From the NCBI RefSeq assembly GCF_901709675.1, contig NC_051097.1, positions 11,448,039 through 11,512,038 on the forward strand: a stretch of DNA of 64,000 nt, read 5' to 3'. Source of the stretch: Syngnathus acus. Taxonomy: Eukaryota > Chordata > Actinopteri > Syngnathiformes > Syngnathidae. Both the position numbers and the translations under genes were made by a program. Shown here piece after piece: positions 12,501-23,937 of this stretch (the stretch's first letter is position 1; the number at the start of each line of letters is the position of its first letter). The notes below the pieces were generated by a model that saw nothing but the letters and a program-made list of their open reading frames with translations, had not been told where the DNA came from and made no database searches.

Positions 12501-15500
12501 TCTTCGTAATCGGACGCTTCCTCCATGGCGGCGCCCTCGTCTTCAAACTTGTCCAGCTGAGCCTTGAGCGCCGCCGCCGGCTCGTCCGGAGTGGTGCCGT
12601 TTTCCCCTTCGGCCTCGGTGGTGGCGATGCCCTCGTCGACGGACTCGGGCGCCTCGGGGGACTCTTGGCTCTGCGTGACGACGGTGGGCTCCTCTTCTTG
12701 CGCAGCCACGGCCTCCTCCGGCGGATCTTCCTCTCGGAGCTCCTCAAAGTCCTTGGTGAGGTCTTCCGGCGAGGACATGGTCGCCCTTTCGTCGTCGGGG
12801 CGGAGCGCGACGGGGACGACGGCGGCGGTGGCCGTCTTTGCTACTTTGGGACCTGCTTTGGCTTTCAGTTTGGAGGGCGCGGCTGCATCTTTTTTCAGGG
12901 TCTTTGGTTTGGGGGACAGGACCTTCTCCTCGACTTTTTTGGCGGTCAGCCTTTTGCCGTCTTTCTTCAGCTCCCTCTTGTCGTCCTTTTTCTCCTTGAT
13001 GGGAGAATCTCTCCTGACGTCCTTCTTCACGTCCCTTTTCTTGGCGTCCTCTTTCTTCACTCGTTCATCTCTCTTGAGCGTGTCCTCTTTCTTGGCTCCT
13101 TCCTTTCTAACCTCTTTCTTCTTCTCGGGAGTCATCTTCACGTCTTTCTTGGCGAGGCGCTCCTTCTCGGCTTTGGTTTTGATCGGGGTCGGCTTTTTCT
13201 CCGGCGTTTCCGTTTTTACCTTGGACTCCTTTGCTCGTTCCTTCTTGGGCGGGTTCTTTTCTCTCTTTTGCTTTTCGGGAGTCGGCTGGTCGGCATCTGC
13301 CTTGGCCGCCTCCTCCTTGAATTCTTTCCTGCCGTCTTTGGCGGGCGACGGCTTGGGCGTGGACTTGACGGACTTGAGGCTCTCTTTGCTGTCGGTCCTG
13401 TTCTTCATCTTGGCCGCTTTGGGCGCTTGGGCGGGCGGCGCTTTTTGCGTGACCACCGCCTGCTTCAGGAAGTCCAGGTGCTTGAGTTTTTCCAAGCCTT
13501 CAAAGATGTGCCGCTGGGTGGCGTTTCCCGGGAAGAGGACGCGCACGACTTTCTCCGAGGGGTTGGCGGGGTGCCACACGATGAGCGAGGCGATGGACGT
13601 CAAGTGAGACACGGGGAACTGGGACTCCTTCCCGTCGGGCAGCAAGATGGACGCCGTGTCCTTGGGGCTCCCGGTCCACTGCTTGAGAAAATGCTGCATC
13701 TCCTTGCTGTTCTTTGCCGGATTGAGGACGTACATCTCCAGCTTTCCCACGCCCATCTTCTGAAAGAGCACCGTGGGTTCGACGGTGTTCCCGACGGGGC
13801 GTTGCAGCGGCTCGGTTCTCAGATTCAGCTTGGCCAGGAGCTGCCGAGCGGCCGCCGCCTCCTCCAGATTCTTGCGTACTCTGCCATCGGGCCCGGGGAC
13901 GTCCAAATCCTCCGGGAAGTTGACGAAGACCACTCCGATGTCGGGCGAGATCATGTTCTTCAGCCAGTCGCCGTCGGGGGCGGAGTCCCGCGAGCGCTCC
14001 TCCTCCAGCTCGGCCATCTTCCTCCTCAGCATGCTGTTGACGCCCGGCAGGTTGTCGTCGCCCACGTGGGTCAGCAGGATGGAGTCCACGCGGTCCAGGT
14101 GCCTGACCAGCTTCCAGAAGCACGACTTCCTGTCGGAGCCGCCGTTGACCAGCATGTTGAAGCCGTTGACGGCGAAGAGAGCCGAGTCGCCGCGGCCGGC
14201 GGGGAAGATGTAGCAACACGGCTTGGAGAGCTTGAGGAAGCCGCCCGAGGCCGGCGGCTCCAGAAGCTCAAAAGGGCTGAGGATCTCCACCGACTCGGAC
14301 AGGTACTCGGTGAACTCGGAGAGGCCCTCCATTTCGGGGAGGATGAGCGGCGAGTTCAGCTTCATGTTGATGAAGTCTTGCAGGTTGTGCTTGTCCAGCT
14401 GGGAGTTTCTCCACTCGCCTTGATCGGGGCAGGACAGCGTCAGGTGGGCTTTGTTCTCCGGGTGGACGGTGCTCAGCAGTTCGCCGATCTGAGCGACGGC
14501 AAAAAATGTGCTTATTTGGCTGCGGGATTCAAACGCTCACTCACACGCACGAGGAAGAAAAGGCCCCACGTGCCTCCTGGTCGGTGAAGATGTCGATGAA
14601 CTTGGAGAAGGAAAACGAGCCGGACTGAAGTAGGAGCTCGCCGCTACTTTCCGTGCACTGGCCCGACAGCACCAGAAGCTTGTGTCTGGCCGAGTCGGAG
14701 ATCATCAATCGGACCTGAAAAGAACAGGTGGAAGTGGGACGGCTCGCTCACAATCCACCACGTGACTCGGCTTTACCTCGGTGCTGACGGTGTCGTCGGC
14801 GGGGTTGATGAGCACCACCGTCTCCAGCACGTTGCTTTTATGGTGAAGGATTCTCTGGCCTGCGAAAAAACAAATGTCACACGTGCGCTAATTACAAATG
14901 TCTTCTAATTTCTGATCTTTGGTGCGAGCCCACAAGGAGCTCGGTCGGTCCTTAAAGCGACAGCGCCCTCGCACACGCGCCTCATTTCCTCTCCCTTCAC
15001 CTCCTGGGAGTGGGCGCGGCCTCCGGCTGCCAATCGTGCGTCGAGATCGGCGCATCGGAGAGGGCGTGACCCCTGCCGGCAATTAGCCAGCAAAAAACTC
15101 CACCTCCAACCCCCCCCACCCACCATTGGCTTCCTGCTGGAGGCAGACTGTCACACAATCAAGCACACGGGAAGAAATCAATACGGAAGGCACCGGACCA
15201 AAAATAGATCAGTGGAACAACTGCAGGGATGAGCAACCCCCCCCCCCCTCTTTGATAAAAATGAATAAACCTTAAACAGCTTATGTAATGAGGATAAAAC
15301 GGCGCGCCGCCAAACCCAACAAAAGGGAGGCCCAGCCAGACAATGATGAAGCAAAAACAAAAACATGGAGAGTCACTGATGCAGGTGATGGCGTCCACTG
15401 ACCCAATTTACCGTCGGCCATCTTTTCTAAGCGGCAGCAGAAAACACATTGCCTGGCCGCAAGTGTGTTGCGCCACCGTTTGTGTTCCACTATCACTAAT

Positions 15501-17314
15501 GCACAGCCACAGAAAATGTCCGCACGATGGCCCGTATCCCTAAAAAACGTCAACTCACTGCTTTCTCAAGGGGACGCTCATCTTATCCTAATTTGGCCCG
15601 CTCTGCTCTCAAGTGATTGCCATCTTGGCGCTGTTCCATTGTTGCCTTCACCTTGGCAGAGATGACACAAAGGAAGCGCCGCCCGAAAAGATATTGATGT
15701 GCTGCCGCATGGTCTCCACTTTCATTTGTGCCATGCGATCCGCCGCCGTTCCTCAAATAGCGCCCGCCCGTCCGCCCGCCGCTCAATAATCGCAGGCCCA
15801 ATTTGCCTTGCGCTCAGCTGAATAAATGCCGCGCCCAAGACACCCGAGAGACAGACGCTTTGTGCCGCGGGAAACCATGCAATCCTATCAAGTCATCTGG
15901 GGGAAAATGCACGTTTCACCTTTGACATCGGCGGAGAAACGCGCCGAGTGTCGGGATACAAAAAGCTTGAGTTCCTGGTCCAGGTTGCAATCCATCAGAT
16001 TGGTGTCCCATGAGCGGATGCCTGAAAAAAAAAAAAAAAGATAAACAAACACGAAAAAGCATTGAAGCTTTTTTTTCCAAAGAAAATCAGTTTGCAGTTT
16101 TTTTTAATTTGTTTGAGGCAAACGAGAAGCAGCTTTTGACTGGATCACATCAGAACAGAGCTGAGTCACGGCTCCGTCAGCACAATGAAAGCGCTTCTTC
16201 TCAAAACAAAGCATGCAATCGGGGTGGGGCACAACATGTGCTTTGACGCCTGTGTCCGATCCATAAGCCACAAGTGCACATAAGGGGGAAAATGACTCAG
16301 GGGGATCTGATAAATTGGCACAGTCACATCCAGGCCCAAATGTATTTGGACCACCCCACCTCCTCGTTGGTTTGCTCAATGTGATCTCAGTTTTAATCAG
16401 TAAGAAATAATTTTGCACAATGCTTTTTTTTTTAAAGAAGTAGCAATAATTAGGTTACTAAAATAGGTTTATTTTTTATTTTTATTAAATTGATGCAAAT
16501 TGTATGTGTATGTGAAAATTCACCTATGCTTTTAGGCCCAATTTGACACTTTGAGGATGCTCTCGATGTACTTTACTAAACGACAGCAAGAACCCAATGA
16601 ACCCCACCCTCGACGCTCTCATTTCATGAAGCGAAGGTGGAGGATGGAAAAAGTCAAGCGCCACTGCCCAATTACTGTTGGGCCAAATTCTTTACGCTAA
16701 TCATTCTTCGTCTGTCCCGACATTGACTGTTCTTTCTTTCTGTTTAAAATCTAATCGCTACTGTAGCTAATATTCCACCTTTGGAAGCGACAAGAAAAAG
16801 CGAACGACTCGAATGGTCCTCGCGAGTTTCCGTAGGGACCGCAGTGCGGCCCGGGCCACGCCCACCGGCCGGTGTGGGATGAGAGAGCTGGATGCAGGAG
16901 GAGGAAGAGATGGGAGCATGATGCTCCCCACGGGATGGGGCTTCAATCGGTTTATCGCCGGAGAGCGCCGCAAAGAACAAATCATGGAAATAAACATGTC
17001 AAACGTGAGCGGCAAGTGCGTGTGCGTCACGAAGACCCCCACCCCGCGCCGCGCCGCGCCATCCCCACCCAGGCCGGCCGTCTCGCCCTGTTGCTCGCCG
17101 GCTTACCCTTCTCGATGTCGGCCACGGCGCACTTGAGGTTCTCCTCCGCGACCATCTCGCCGAGGACCACCAGCAGGTAGAATTTAGAGTCGACAAAGTG
17201 TCGCGCGGGGCTGGCGGCCACCGCGGCGGCGGCCGAGCCGGGTGCCGTCATCGGCTCCGCCGTCGGCATCGCTTCGGGCATCGCATGAACGCTCTGCTGC
17301 ACCAGGACGGACAT
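9575..17314 (-). CDS. map1b: Microtubule-associated protein 1B
   Basis: Neuronal microtubule- and actin-binding protein, made as a polyprotein that is cleaved into a heavy chain and light chain LC1. The CDS joins complement(9575..14488, 14574..14714, 14777..14859, 15920..16021, 17107..17314): 1815 aa. Exon 1 starts MSVLVQQS and contains HFVDSKFYLLVVLGE. Exon 5 holds the conserved metallo-beta-lactamase-like N-terminal fold (KLSKPCCYIFPAGRGDSALF, LTHVGDDNLPGVNS), then a Lys-rich KKE microtubule-binding stretch (about residues 540-720), MSSPEDLTKDFEEL, a long Ser/Pro/acidic region, and the LC1 part ending VMQDESFPACKIEM. Human MAP1B is about 2470 aa; the Tyr-rich tandem repeats before VDLCLV are missing here. 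The intron after exon 4 has a GC donor (14573-14572). The ptcd2 neighbour distinguishes it from map1a and map1s. Confidence 0.96.
14489..17106 (-). other. map1b introns 1-4
   Basis: Introns between the five map1b exons. The larger ones are 14860-15919 (intron 2, with a C run near 15237-15250) and 16022-17106 (intron 1, with A and T runs). I find no other gene inside them. Confidence 0.7.
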
Positions 17315-20300
17315 CCTGGCTGTCGCTCCCTCCTCTTCTAACTTCTTCTTCTTCTTTTTGCTCTTTCTTGGATGCTGCTTGTGCTGCGGTCGGCGCACGA
17401 GTGGGGACAAGGAGTGGCTCCGGCTGCCTGCAAGCCCCCCACCACCCCCCCCTTTTTTTTCTTTTTCTGCACACTCACCGCACAGCTGATGTCACGGGCA
17501 ACGAATCAAACGCACCCTCCCGGAAGAAAGCGGGATGATGAGGAGGATGACAATTCCGTGTACGTCTCTCATCGATCCTTCAATGGCATCTCACTTCAAC
17601 GATGATGGAGGTGCCCCACAGGTTTTCCATCAGTGCTACTCGGGTCGCGTAGGACCTCGCCCCTCCTATGACAAAGAGCTCATTTGAAAAAATGGACGAA
17701 ATAAGTCCATTAAGATTGGCTGGGCAAATTGGGTGGGGTCGGAACCTTGGAAAATTCTTCAAAATGCTCTGAAACCGCCAATATTAAATCAAACAAACAT
17801 TTTGGGGAGGAAACACCACCGATAGCAGGAATTTCCCTTTCCAAAGCAAAATCAAAAGGCGTGCCCACAGACACAGGCAGGCAGAGAGCTTGAAAGCAAA
17901 CGATAAAAGAGCAAGCGATCACAGAGAAAGGAAGCAAGAGGAGCGACGCCAGGGGATGACAGCCAACATCAAAAACGCTTTTCCAACAGACAAAAACCAA
18001 AATAGCAATGTGCTGATCATCAAGTCACGTGTACTGCATAGTCATCATCTGGATCAATAGACTTTCTAATGCCAGATCGAGAGAATAGCTTTCATAACTC
18101 AACAATACTGCTCGCATTTATCGGAAAACTTTGCATCACGTTGATTACGGTGCCGACAGCACCACCTAGCGGCGATAATTGGCTACAGCCTTTCTTGCCA
18201 ACTCTTGTTTTTTTTTGGTCCACCTTTTCCTCCCACTGTCCCGTTTGGGTCCCCAGTGCTGAGCAAATGACACATCGTCAGGATAAAGTGGCGACTTTGG
18301 GAAAGTTTTGGAAGTTCTTGTGAGCCACTTGAAGTTGTCCTTCCCATCATGTGCATGGGGCTTGATTGCTCACTTTGTCTTCATTGAGAGCCCAAAAAAA
18401 GAACACAGGACAATCCAAAAATAAAAAATAAAAACTCTGTTGCTTGATAAAACAAACACAAAAATATCAGGCTGAGCTGCGTTATCGCACTGAGCCGCAA
18501 ATATTCCGCCCCCGGTGGAATAGCTCTTGAAAACGTTGCCCCTTTTTCCTGGGAACGCGCTTATCTCGGATCCACCACGCAGGGTTCGACAATATGATGC
18601 TGCTAATTTGTTCACACAAAGCGACAGAGCCTCTTTTTTCCCATTGGTGCCAAATTTGAGATTGTGCTAAAGTGTGAAATAGTTTCCTCAATGAACATGA
18701 ACAAACAATAAAGAGCAAATTTGAGCCGAGACAAGTTGCAGCAATGTTTGGGGGGGGGATTTTTTTTCACACGCTCGTTTATTTCCGCCGACCAAAGGCG
18801 AGAAACCTCAAGCACGCTGAGATTAAAAAAGATAAAACGCGAATCAACAAGCAAGGCCCGGCCGCCCGGGCGGCTTTTATGTTCAGGTGAGGACAGGCTA
18901 TGATTTTGTGGATGAAAAGAAAGCGCCCCGAGCAAGAGGCAGCCCAATTCAAGTGATTATGTCGCTGGAATCCAATCAAAAATTCCATTGTATTGCTTCT
19001 GCACTGGAAAAGTCTACACACCCCTGTTGGGAGTTTACACAAAAAAGATGCTTTAGTGTCAACGCAGGATCAGCGAGCATGCAGTCAAAGACGAACAGGC
19101 ATGTTTGCTCCGCGTGCATTCCAAACTTTTGCCATGTGTCATCCTCTTTATATACAAAAATAAGTCACCTCAGCCTCCCTCCCTCCTATACACGCGCACG
19201 CAAGCACACACACACATGCACATTCACACACATGCACATACACACACACAACGTCACACTGGAGACGTTTGGCATGTGCTGTTTGCGCTCCCGAAGGGGA
19301 AATAGTTTGCAGGTGTCAGGACTTGTTCCTCTAAAGCTTACGCTAAAATGTCATCCTGCTTGCTGGATAACGTGGAATTCGCTCCACGACCAGCAAATAA
19401 AAGTGAACGGCCAGGTTGAAGGCCAGGACGTCTCGGCTGCGAGGCGGTCGTCGCAACCACTAGGGCACTCTACTGGCCTTTTTACATAACTCAGTTAAAA
19501 AAAGATCAAATCTAGTCTACTTTTTCCATTACAACTCAGTAAAAAAAAATCAAGTCTGATGACTGAACCAAATTGAGCGTGTGCAGATTTGAAGGCGTGC
19601 AGCCACAAACTCTGCGACTCAAACATCAATTGGCTTTTTTCGATATGGGAAATGTCGAAGGGTCATTGAAAAGAAAAGGCCAATCTTCAAATGAGCCCGA
19701 CGACTCAACATCCCTGTGCGGAAAGCGGTCATCCGCTTTTCCGCGTTAGTCATAAACATGACAAACGTTTATTGGTGTCTTCCTCCGACTTGCACCTTTA
19801 ACCCGTGGCTGGGGGAGGAACCTGACTCCCCTGGAGCAGGGCGGAGGCAGGGCGGGGGTGCTCACTCCCGACTCCCGGGACGACAACATGGAGCTGGAAA
19901 TGCGGCGGCCATCTTGTTTGTTTGTTTTTTCTTTGGAATCTCGCTCAACTTGGCAAGCGGCGCCGACGCATTGAGACTTGTCCTTCTCTTAGAGCGGGGG
20001 GGGCACGTGTATCCAAATGATCAACTTTCTCAGGCATCAGAGGTGCAAGTGCGCTCGGGCAGGCCGTAAATTTCAAGCGGGGTGTTTTGATCGGCTCCCC
20101 GGAGAGGCCCTTTGGTCACATGACCCGCTTTTGCCGAGTGCAACTGGAGAATGGGGACGTTCCCAGGCCGGGTCCGTTCATCCCGTTCGCGCGCTGCCAA
20201 CTTCTTGCCGATATACGTCAGCAGGAGATAAAACTAACCTCAAATATTGGGGCCGATGAGTCCCCGGGGCAGCGCCTGTTTGTGCCTTACTTTGAGGCAT

Positions 20301-20770
20301 TCGGGTCGGCTGCCAGGAAATTCCGCGTTGCTGATCCTCGTGTGCTGAGCACGTCGAGGTTGGCCGGAACGCTTAATGACAAAAAATGTTGGTCCATCGT
20401 GAGTAGACCTTCAACATAGTCGGCCATTTTGGTTCAGAGCGGAGCTGCAATTCCAAGGGTTCAAACAAGGAGCCTCAAAAATGTTTTGAAAATACAACCC
20501 CCCCAAGCCACTTTGACATTTGGGCGCGCTGTCTATTATGCGCACAAACAGCCCAAGAAGCGACGCCTGAAAGAAATGTTGACATCTCAGAGTTTTACGG
20601 CCGTTTCCAAAAACGGCCACTTGCATCGCACATGCGGATGTTTTTTTGCACATCAAAAAAACAAAAGCAGAAGTCAAGTAGAAAGTGCAACCCCCAAGGC
20701 AAAGTGAGCTGTTGCTTCATTTCTAGGAGGAGCAGGAGGAGGAGCTGAGGGGGAACAACCTCCCCTGCAC
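17315..20770. other. map1b-ptger4 intergenic region
   Basis: Divergent spacer between map1b (minus) and ptger4 (plus). The map1b promoter should lie just above 17314. It contains a CTCF-like motif on the minus strand (18159-18172) and an imperfect CA microsatellite (about 19198-19255). No open frame looks like a known protein; the longest (18887-19489) includes the CA repeat and is judged spurious. Confidence 0.5.
18159..18172 (-). promoter_or_regulatory. CTCF-like motif
   Basis: The minus strand reads CCGCTAGGTGGTGC, one mismatch from the core CTCF consensus. It faces left, towards map1b. Confidence 0.35.
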
Positions 20771-20799
20771 TCACTTGCCGTCAGAAACTCCTGAGCGGA

Positions 20800-20866
20800 G
20801 CTCGCACACGGCAGCACGGCAGCAGCGCAGCACGGCAGCAGCGCAGCACGGCAGCACGGCGCGGCC
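20800..20866 (+). repeat. CAGCACGG/GCAGCGCAG tandem repeat in ptger4 leader
   Basis: A compound tandem array of CAGCACGG and CAGCGCAG words, just upstream of the ptger4 start codon and probably within its 5' UTR. Very GC-rich and able to form RNA secondary structure. The frame through it is open back to 20775 but contains no ATG, so I do not extend the protein. Confidence 0.7.
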
Positions 20867-20930
20867 GGCACCGCAAACTTTTCCACGCTGGGATGTGACT
20901 TTTTCCTTCGAAGCAAGCTTGAGGGGGAAG

Positions 20931-22274
20931 ATGAACGCCAGCGCCCATGCGCCGCCTAGGACCTTCCAGCCGCCCACCATCCCGGTCATCATGTTCATCT
21001 TCGGGGTGGTGGGCAACGTGACGGCCATCGTGGTGCTGCGCATCTCGCGCAAGGAGCAAAAGGAGTCCACCTTCTACACGCTGGTGTGCGGGCTGGCCGT
21101 CACCGACCTGCTGGGCACGCTGCTGGCCAGCCCCGTCACCATCGCCACCTACGTGCGCGGCGGCTGGCCCGGCGCCCGCCCGCTCTGCCAGTACTCGGGC
21201 TTCGTCCTGCTCTTCTTCTTCCTGGCGCAGTTGTGCATCCTGTGCGCCATGTCGGTGGAGCGCTACCTGGCCATCAACCACGCCTATTTCTACAACCGCT
21301 ACGTCAACCAGCGGCTGGCGGCGCTGGCGCTGCTGGCCATCTACGTCAGCAACGCGGGCCTGTGCGCGCTGCCCAGCGTGGGCTTGGGCCAGGTCAAGCT
21401 GCAGCGGCCGGGCAGCTGGTGCTTCATCGACTGGCACGGCGGCGCCAACCGCACGGCGGTGGCCGCCTTCAACCTAGCCTACGCCGGCGTCAACGCCGCC
21501 GTGGTGCTGGCCACCGTGGCGTGCAACGTCATGGTGTGCGGCGCGCTCATCCTCATGCACCGCCGCTTCGTCCGCCGCACCTCGCTAGGGGCCGGGCGCG
21601 GGCGGCGCCAGGCGGCCCGCGAGCAGCCCGCCCGCCGCAGGAGGCTGGGCCGGCTGGCCGGGGCCGAGATCCAGATGGTCATCCTGCTCATCGCCACCTC
21701 GGTGGTGGTGCTCGTCTGCTCCATCCCCTTGTTGGTGAGTTGACTTCATTAGCGACGCCTTCTTGTCACTATCTGACTAACATTGTCTCTCCAGCTGAGG
21801 ATCTTTGTGAACCAGCTGTACAGCAAGCAGAAGGAAGAGTGGACGGGGCTCAACAAAGACCTGCTGGCCATCCGCATGGCCTCCGTCAACCCCATCCTGG
21901 ACCCGTGGGTCTACATCCTGCTGCGGAAGACGGTGGTCCTCACGCTCATGGAGAAGATCAAATGTCTCTTCTGCAGGATGGGGCGGGGCCGGCGAGGAGG
22001 CGGCGGCGGCGGACAGTTCCGCTGCGCCGGCGTCCGCCTGTCCTCCTCGTCCGTGATGTCGCGGGACTCGCCGTCGCTGGTGTCGCGAGGGTGCCCGGGG
22101 ACGGCGTGCACCTCGCAGACCTTCCTGTGGCCGGCCGAGGGCGGGACGGGCTCCTTTCGGGAGGGGGCGGCCGGGGGCGGACGCGAGCCACACAGCCCGA
22201 GCGAGCGGCCCAAGCCGGCTTTGCAAGTGTCACTTACGGACGGGACGGCAAACATCCAGGAGAGGATTATCTGA
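20931..22274 (+). CDS. ptger4: Prostaglandin E2 receptor EP4
   Basis: Seven-transmembrane Gs-coupled receptor for prostaglandin E2. Two exons, join(20931..21734, 21795..22274): 427 aa (human 488). TM1 is in IPVIMFIFGVVGNVTAIVVL (residues 17-36). TM2-TM3 contain the EP4 signature TFYTLVCGLAVTDLLGTLL. The TM3 end is ERY at residues 110-112 in ERYLAINHAYFY. C86 and C164 (in WCFIDW) are placed for the conserved extracellular disulfide. TM6 is in GAEIQMVILLIATS, and TM7 carries R295 with NPILDPW, the arginine that binds the prostanoid carboxylate in this family. The intron sits between TM6 and TM7, as in other prostanoid receptors. Third-position GC is extreme compared with neighbours. The Ser-rich C-tail is shorter than the mammalian one. 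Teleosts have several ptger4 copies and I cannot say which this is. Confidence 0.95.
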
Positions 22275-22384
22275 GCAAAGACTCTCCGCTGGCGCAAGTT
22301 GTCACTAAATCTCGTCGGCCGGAGCCGAACTTTTTTTGAATGAAGCTTCATGGCCAGTTGTGATTCAGCGCCTGGACTGGACTT

Positions 22385-22535
22385 ACAGCCAACCCCCTTT
22401 ATTGCGGGGTTCAGGACGCATCTGCAATAGAGGAAAGTCCGCCATATCGAAAAAACTAAGAGAAAAAATCAATCAATCAATCACACATTTAACCAAAACG
22501 CACTTGGTCAAGTACAGTGAACCCCGGCACCAAGC
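22385..22535. mobile_element. Decayed pogo/Tigger-like fragment
   Basis: It begins with CCCCTTTATTGCGGGGTTCA and ends near GTACAGTGAACCCCGGC. Both resemble Tigger-type termini (a TA target followed by CAGTG.ACCCC). The internal sequence is short and non-coding, as in a non-autonomous or eroded copy. Needs a repeat-library comparison. Confidence 0.3.
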
Positions 22536-22569
22536 GGATTTTTTGGGGGACCTGTTCTTCATGACTTGT

Positions 22570-22582
22570 CGCCATCTTGTGG
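22570..22582 (-). promoter_or_regulatory. CTCF-like motif
   Basis: The minus strand reads CCACAAGATGGCG, matching the CTCF core. Leftward orientation. Confidence 0.35.
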
Positions 22583-23105
22583 CCTTTTAGTGCCAAGGAA
22601 TTACGTTGAGATACATTGAGGAGCTTCATTTGGACAAAAGTAGTGCTTCGTTACCATCATGTGGCATCTATGGCGATTCCAAATATTTCTGGGAGTCTGA
22701 CAATTGTAAATCTTTTGGGTTTGTACTGCCTAATCTTAATTTTGTCATCAAATGTGTCTGTGTTAGCTTAGCATCGAGTAAACAAAAACAAAGCCTACCT
22801 TCGCTGTTTTGGCGCTCTCGGCCGCATAGTCGTCCAAACGAGAGGCAAAGCCTGCTCGCTTCGAGTCCCGCCCAGCCGCCTCTAGAAAACAAAACGACAA
22901 TCAGACATCGAACAGCAAATAGTCAACAAAAGCGTCATCATTTTGTCCCAACAAAAGTCTGCTAGCTTAAAATGTTAACATAATAGCAAGTGGCAAAAAT
23001 GAGCATAGCCACATGACTTGGTGAGTCTTACTAGAGGTTCATCTCGCCTTCTGTTTCTTCTTCTCTTTGCTAACCCCACTGCATCACCTCAAGTAGCGCT
23101 CAGCG

Positions 23106-23119
23106 CTGCCGTCTTGTGG
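23106..23119 (-). promoter_or_regulatory. CTCF-like motif
   Basis: The minus strand reads CCACAAGACGGCAG, close to the CTCF core. Leftward orientation. Confidence 0.35.
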
Positions 23120-23743
23120 CGCAAGGCGGCGCTACATTCGGACTTGCTTGAATGCTGTAAAAAATAAATGGTAACAAAGTTGAAAAATAATCTGTCATCA
23201 AGCAGGGGGTTCGCTCAACAGAAATATTCTCCCATCCCATTTCCGAAAAGTTGCTTTTCCGAGAGCGTTAGCCACGTGCTACGTGACCAGTAAGCTAGTC
23301 AAATGTGAATGCTGCTGTTGCCAGAAGCGAATGTATTTTGCGTATGGGAACGTGCACGCGATGGTCTTCTCCGTGAGAAGGTGCAGAGATTTGGAGGCCG
23401 GCTTTCGGGGTATCAGCGCCACCGCCGACGTTGCTCACTTTGTCATCCTGCCTTGAATGTTTGAAAGGAAGCGCAGGCAGGAAAACTCTTATCCTTGTAC
23501 AAAATGAGAGCAAGAATAAAGTTGTTAAACATCTTTTCCCCGGGTGTATTTTGACTTCCTAAAGATGAAGATTTACAGCGTAGGCGCAGCGCCAATCGCA
23601 CAAAAAGTCGACATCAATTCATCTGCTTATGACGCAACTTGGAGGGAGAGGGTGGGGCAACACCATGAGGACGTGACAATCACACATACAAAAGGAGAAG
23701 ATGAAAAAAGGGAAACGTTTCATTTGGATTCCAGGGCATTTCT

Positions 23744-23749
23744 TTTATT
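23744..23749 (-). terminator. ttc33 polyadenylation signal
   Basis: AATAAA on the minus strand, 189 bp past the ttc33 stop codon. It is the first canonical signal downstream. Confidence 0.55.
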
Positions 23750-23937
23750 TGGTGGTGTCCAAGTGACAGGAAGCGAGCCTCGGCCAGTTTTGAAAGTCAC
23801 TGTAAAGCCAAGACAAGACAAGAGTGACGTCTTTGCGGGCCTATTCAGATCTTATCTTGGGTCACGTCTTTTCACTCAATCCCCTTCCATGACAATCATC
23901 CCATCCGTTTGCGCGCAATGACTGGCGTATTTCCTTT

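Larger units (their letters stand above)
22275..23743. other. ptger4-ttc33 tail-to-tail region
   Basis: The 3' UTRs of two converging genes. A plus-strand AATAAA near 23515 could end ptger4. The region contains a Tigger-like fragment (22385-22535) and two leftward CTCF-like motifs (22570-22582 and 23106-23119). No further gene is seen. Confidence 0.45.

Noticed and set aside
12362-14587. 741-codon open frame on the plus strand
   Set aside because: It is fully antisense to map1b exon 5, whose Lys/Ser/Glu-rich codons leave the opposite strand stop-free. The protein (Leu/Phe/Gly-rich) resembles nothing.
18887-19489. 200-codon plus-strand frame between map1b and ptger4
   Set aside because: Runs through a CA microsatellite (His/Thr repeats); no family resemblance.
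20775-20930. In-frame N-terminal extension of ptger4
   Set aside because: The frame is open but has no ATG upstream of 20931, and MNASAHAPP fits the family's N-terminal length.
21086-22339. 417-codon frame overlapping ptger4
   Set aside because: Alternative frame of very GC-rich ptger4 DNA, low-complexity Arg/Ala/Gly; the real frame has all receptor motifs.
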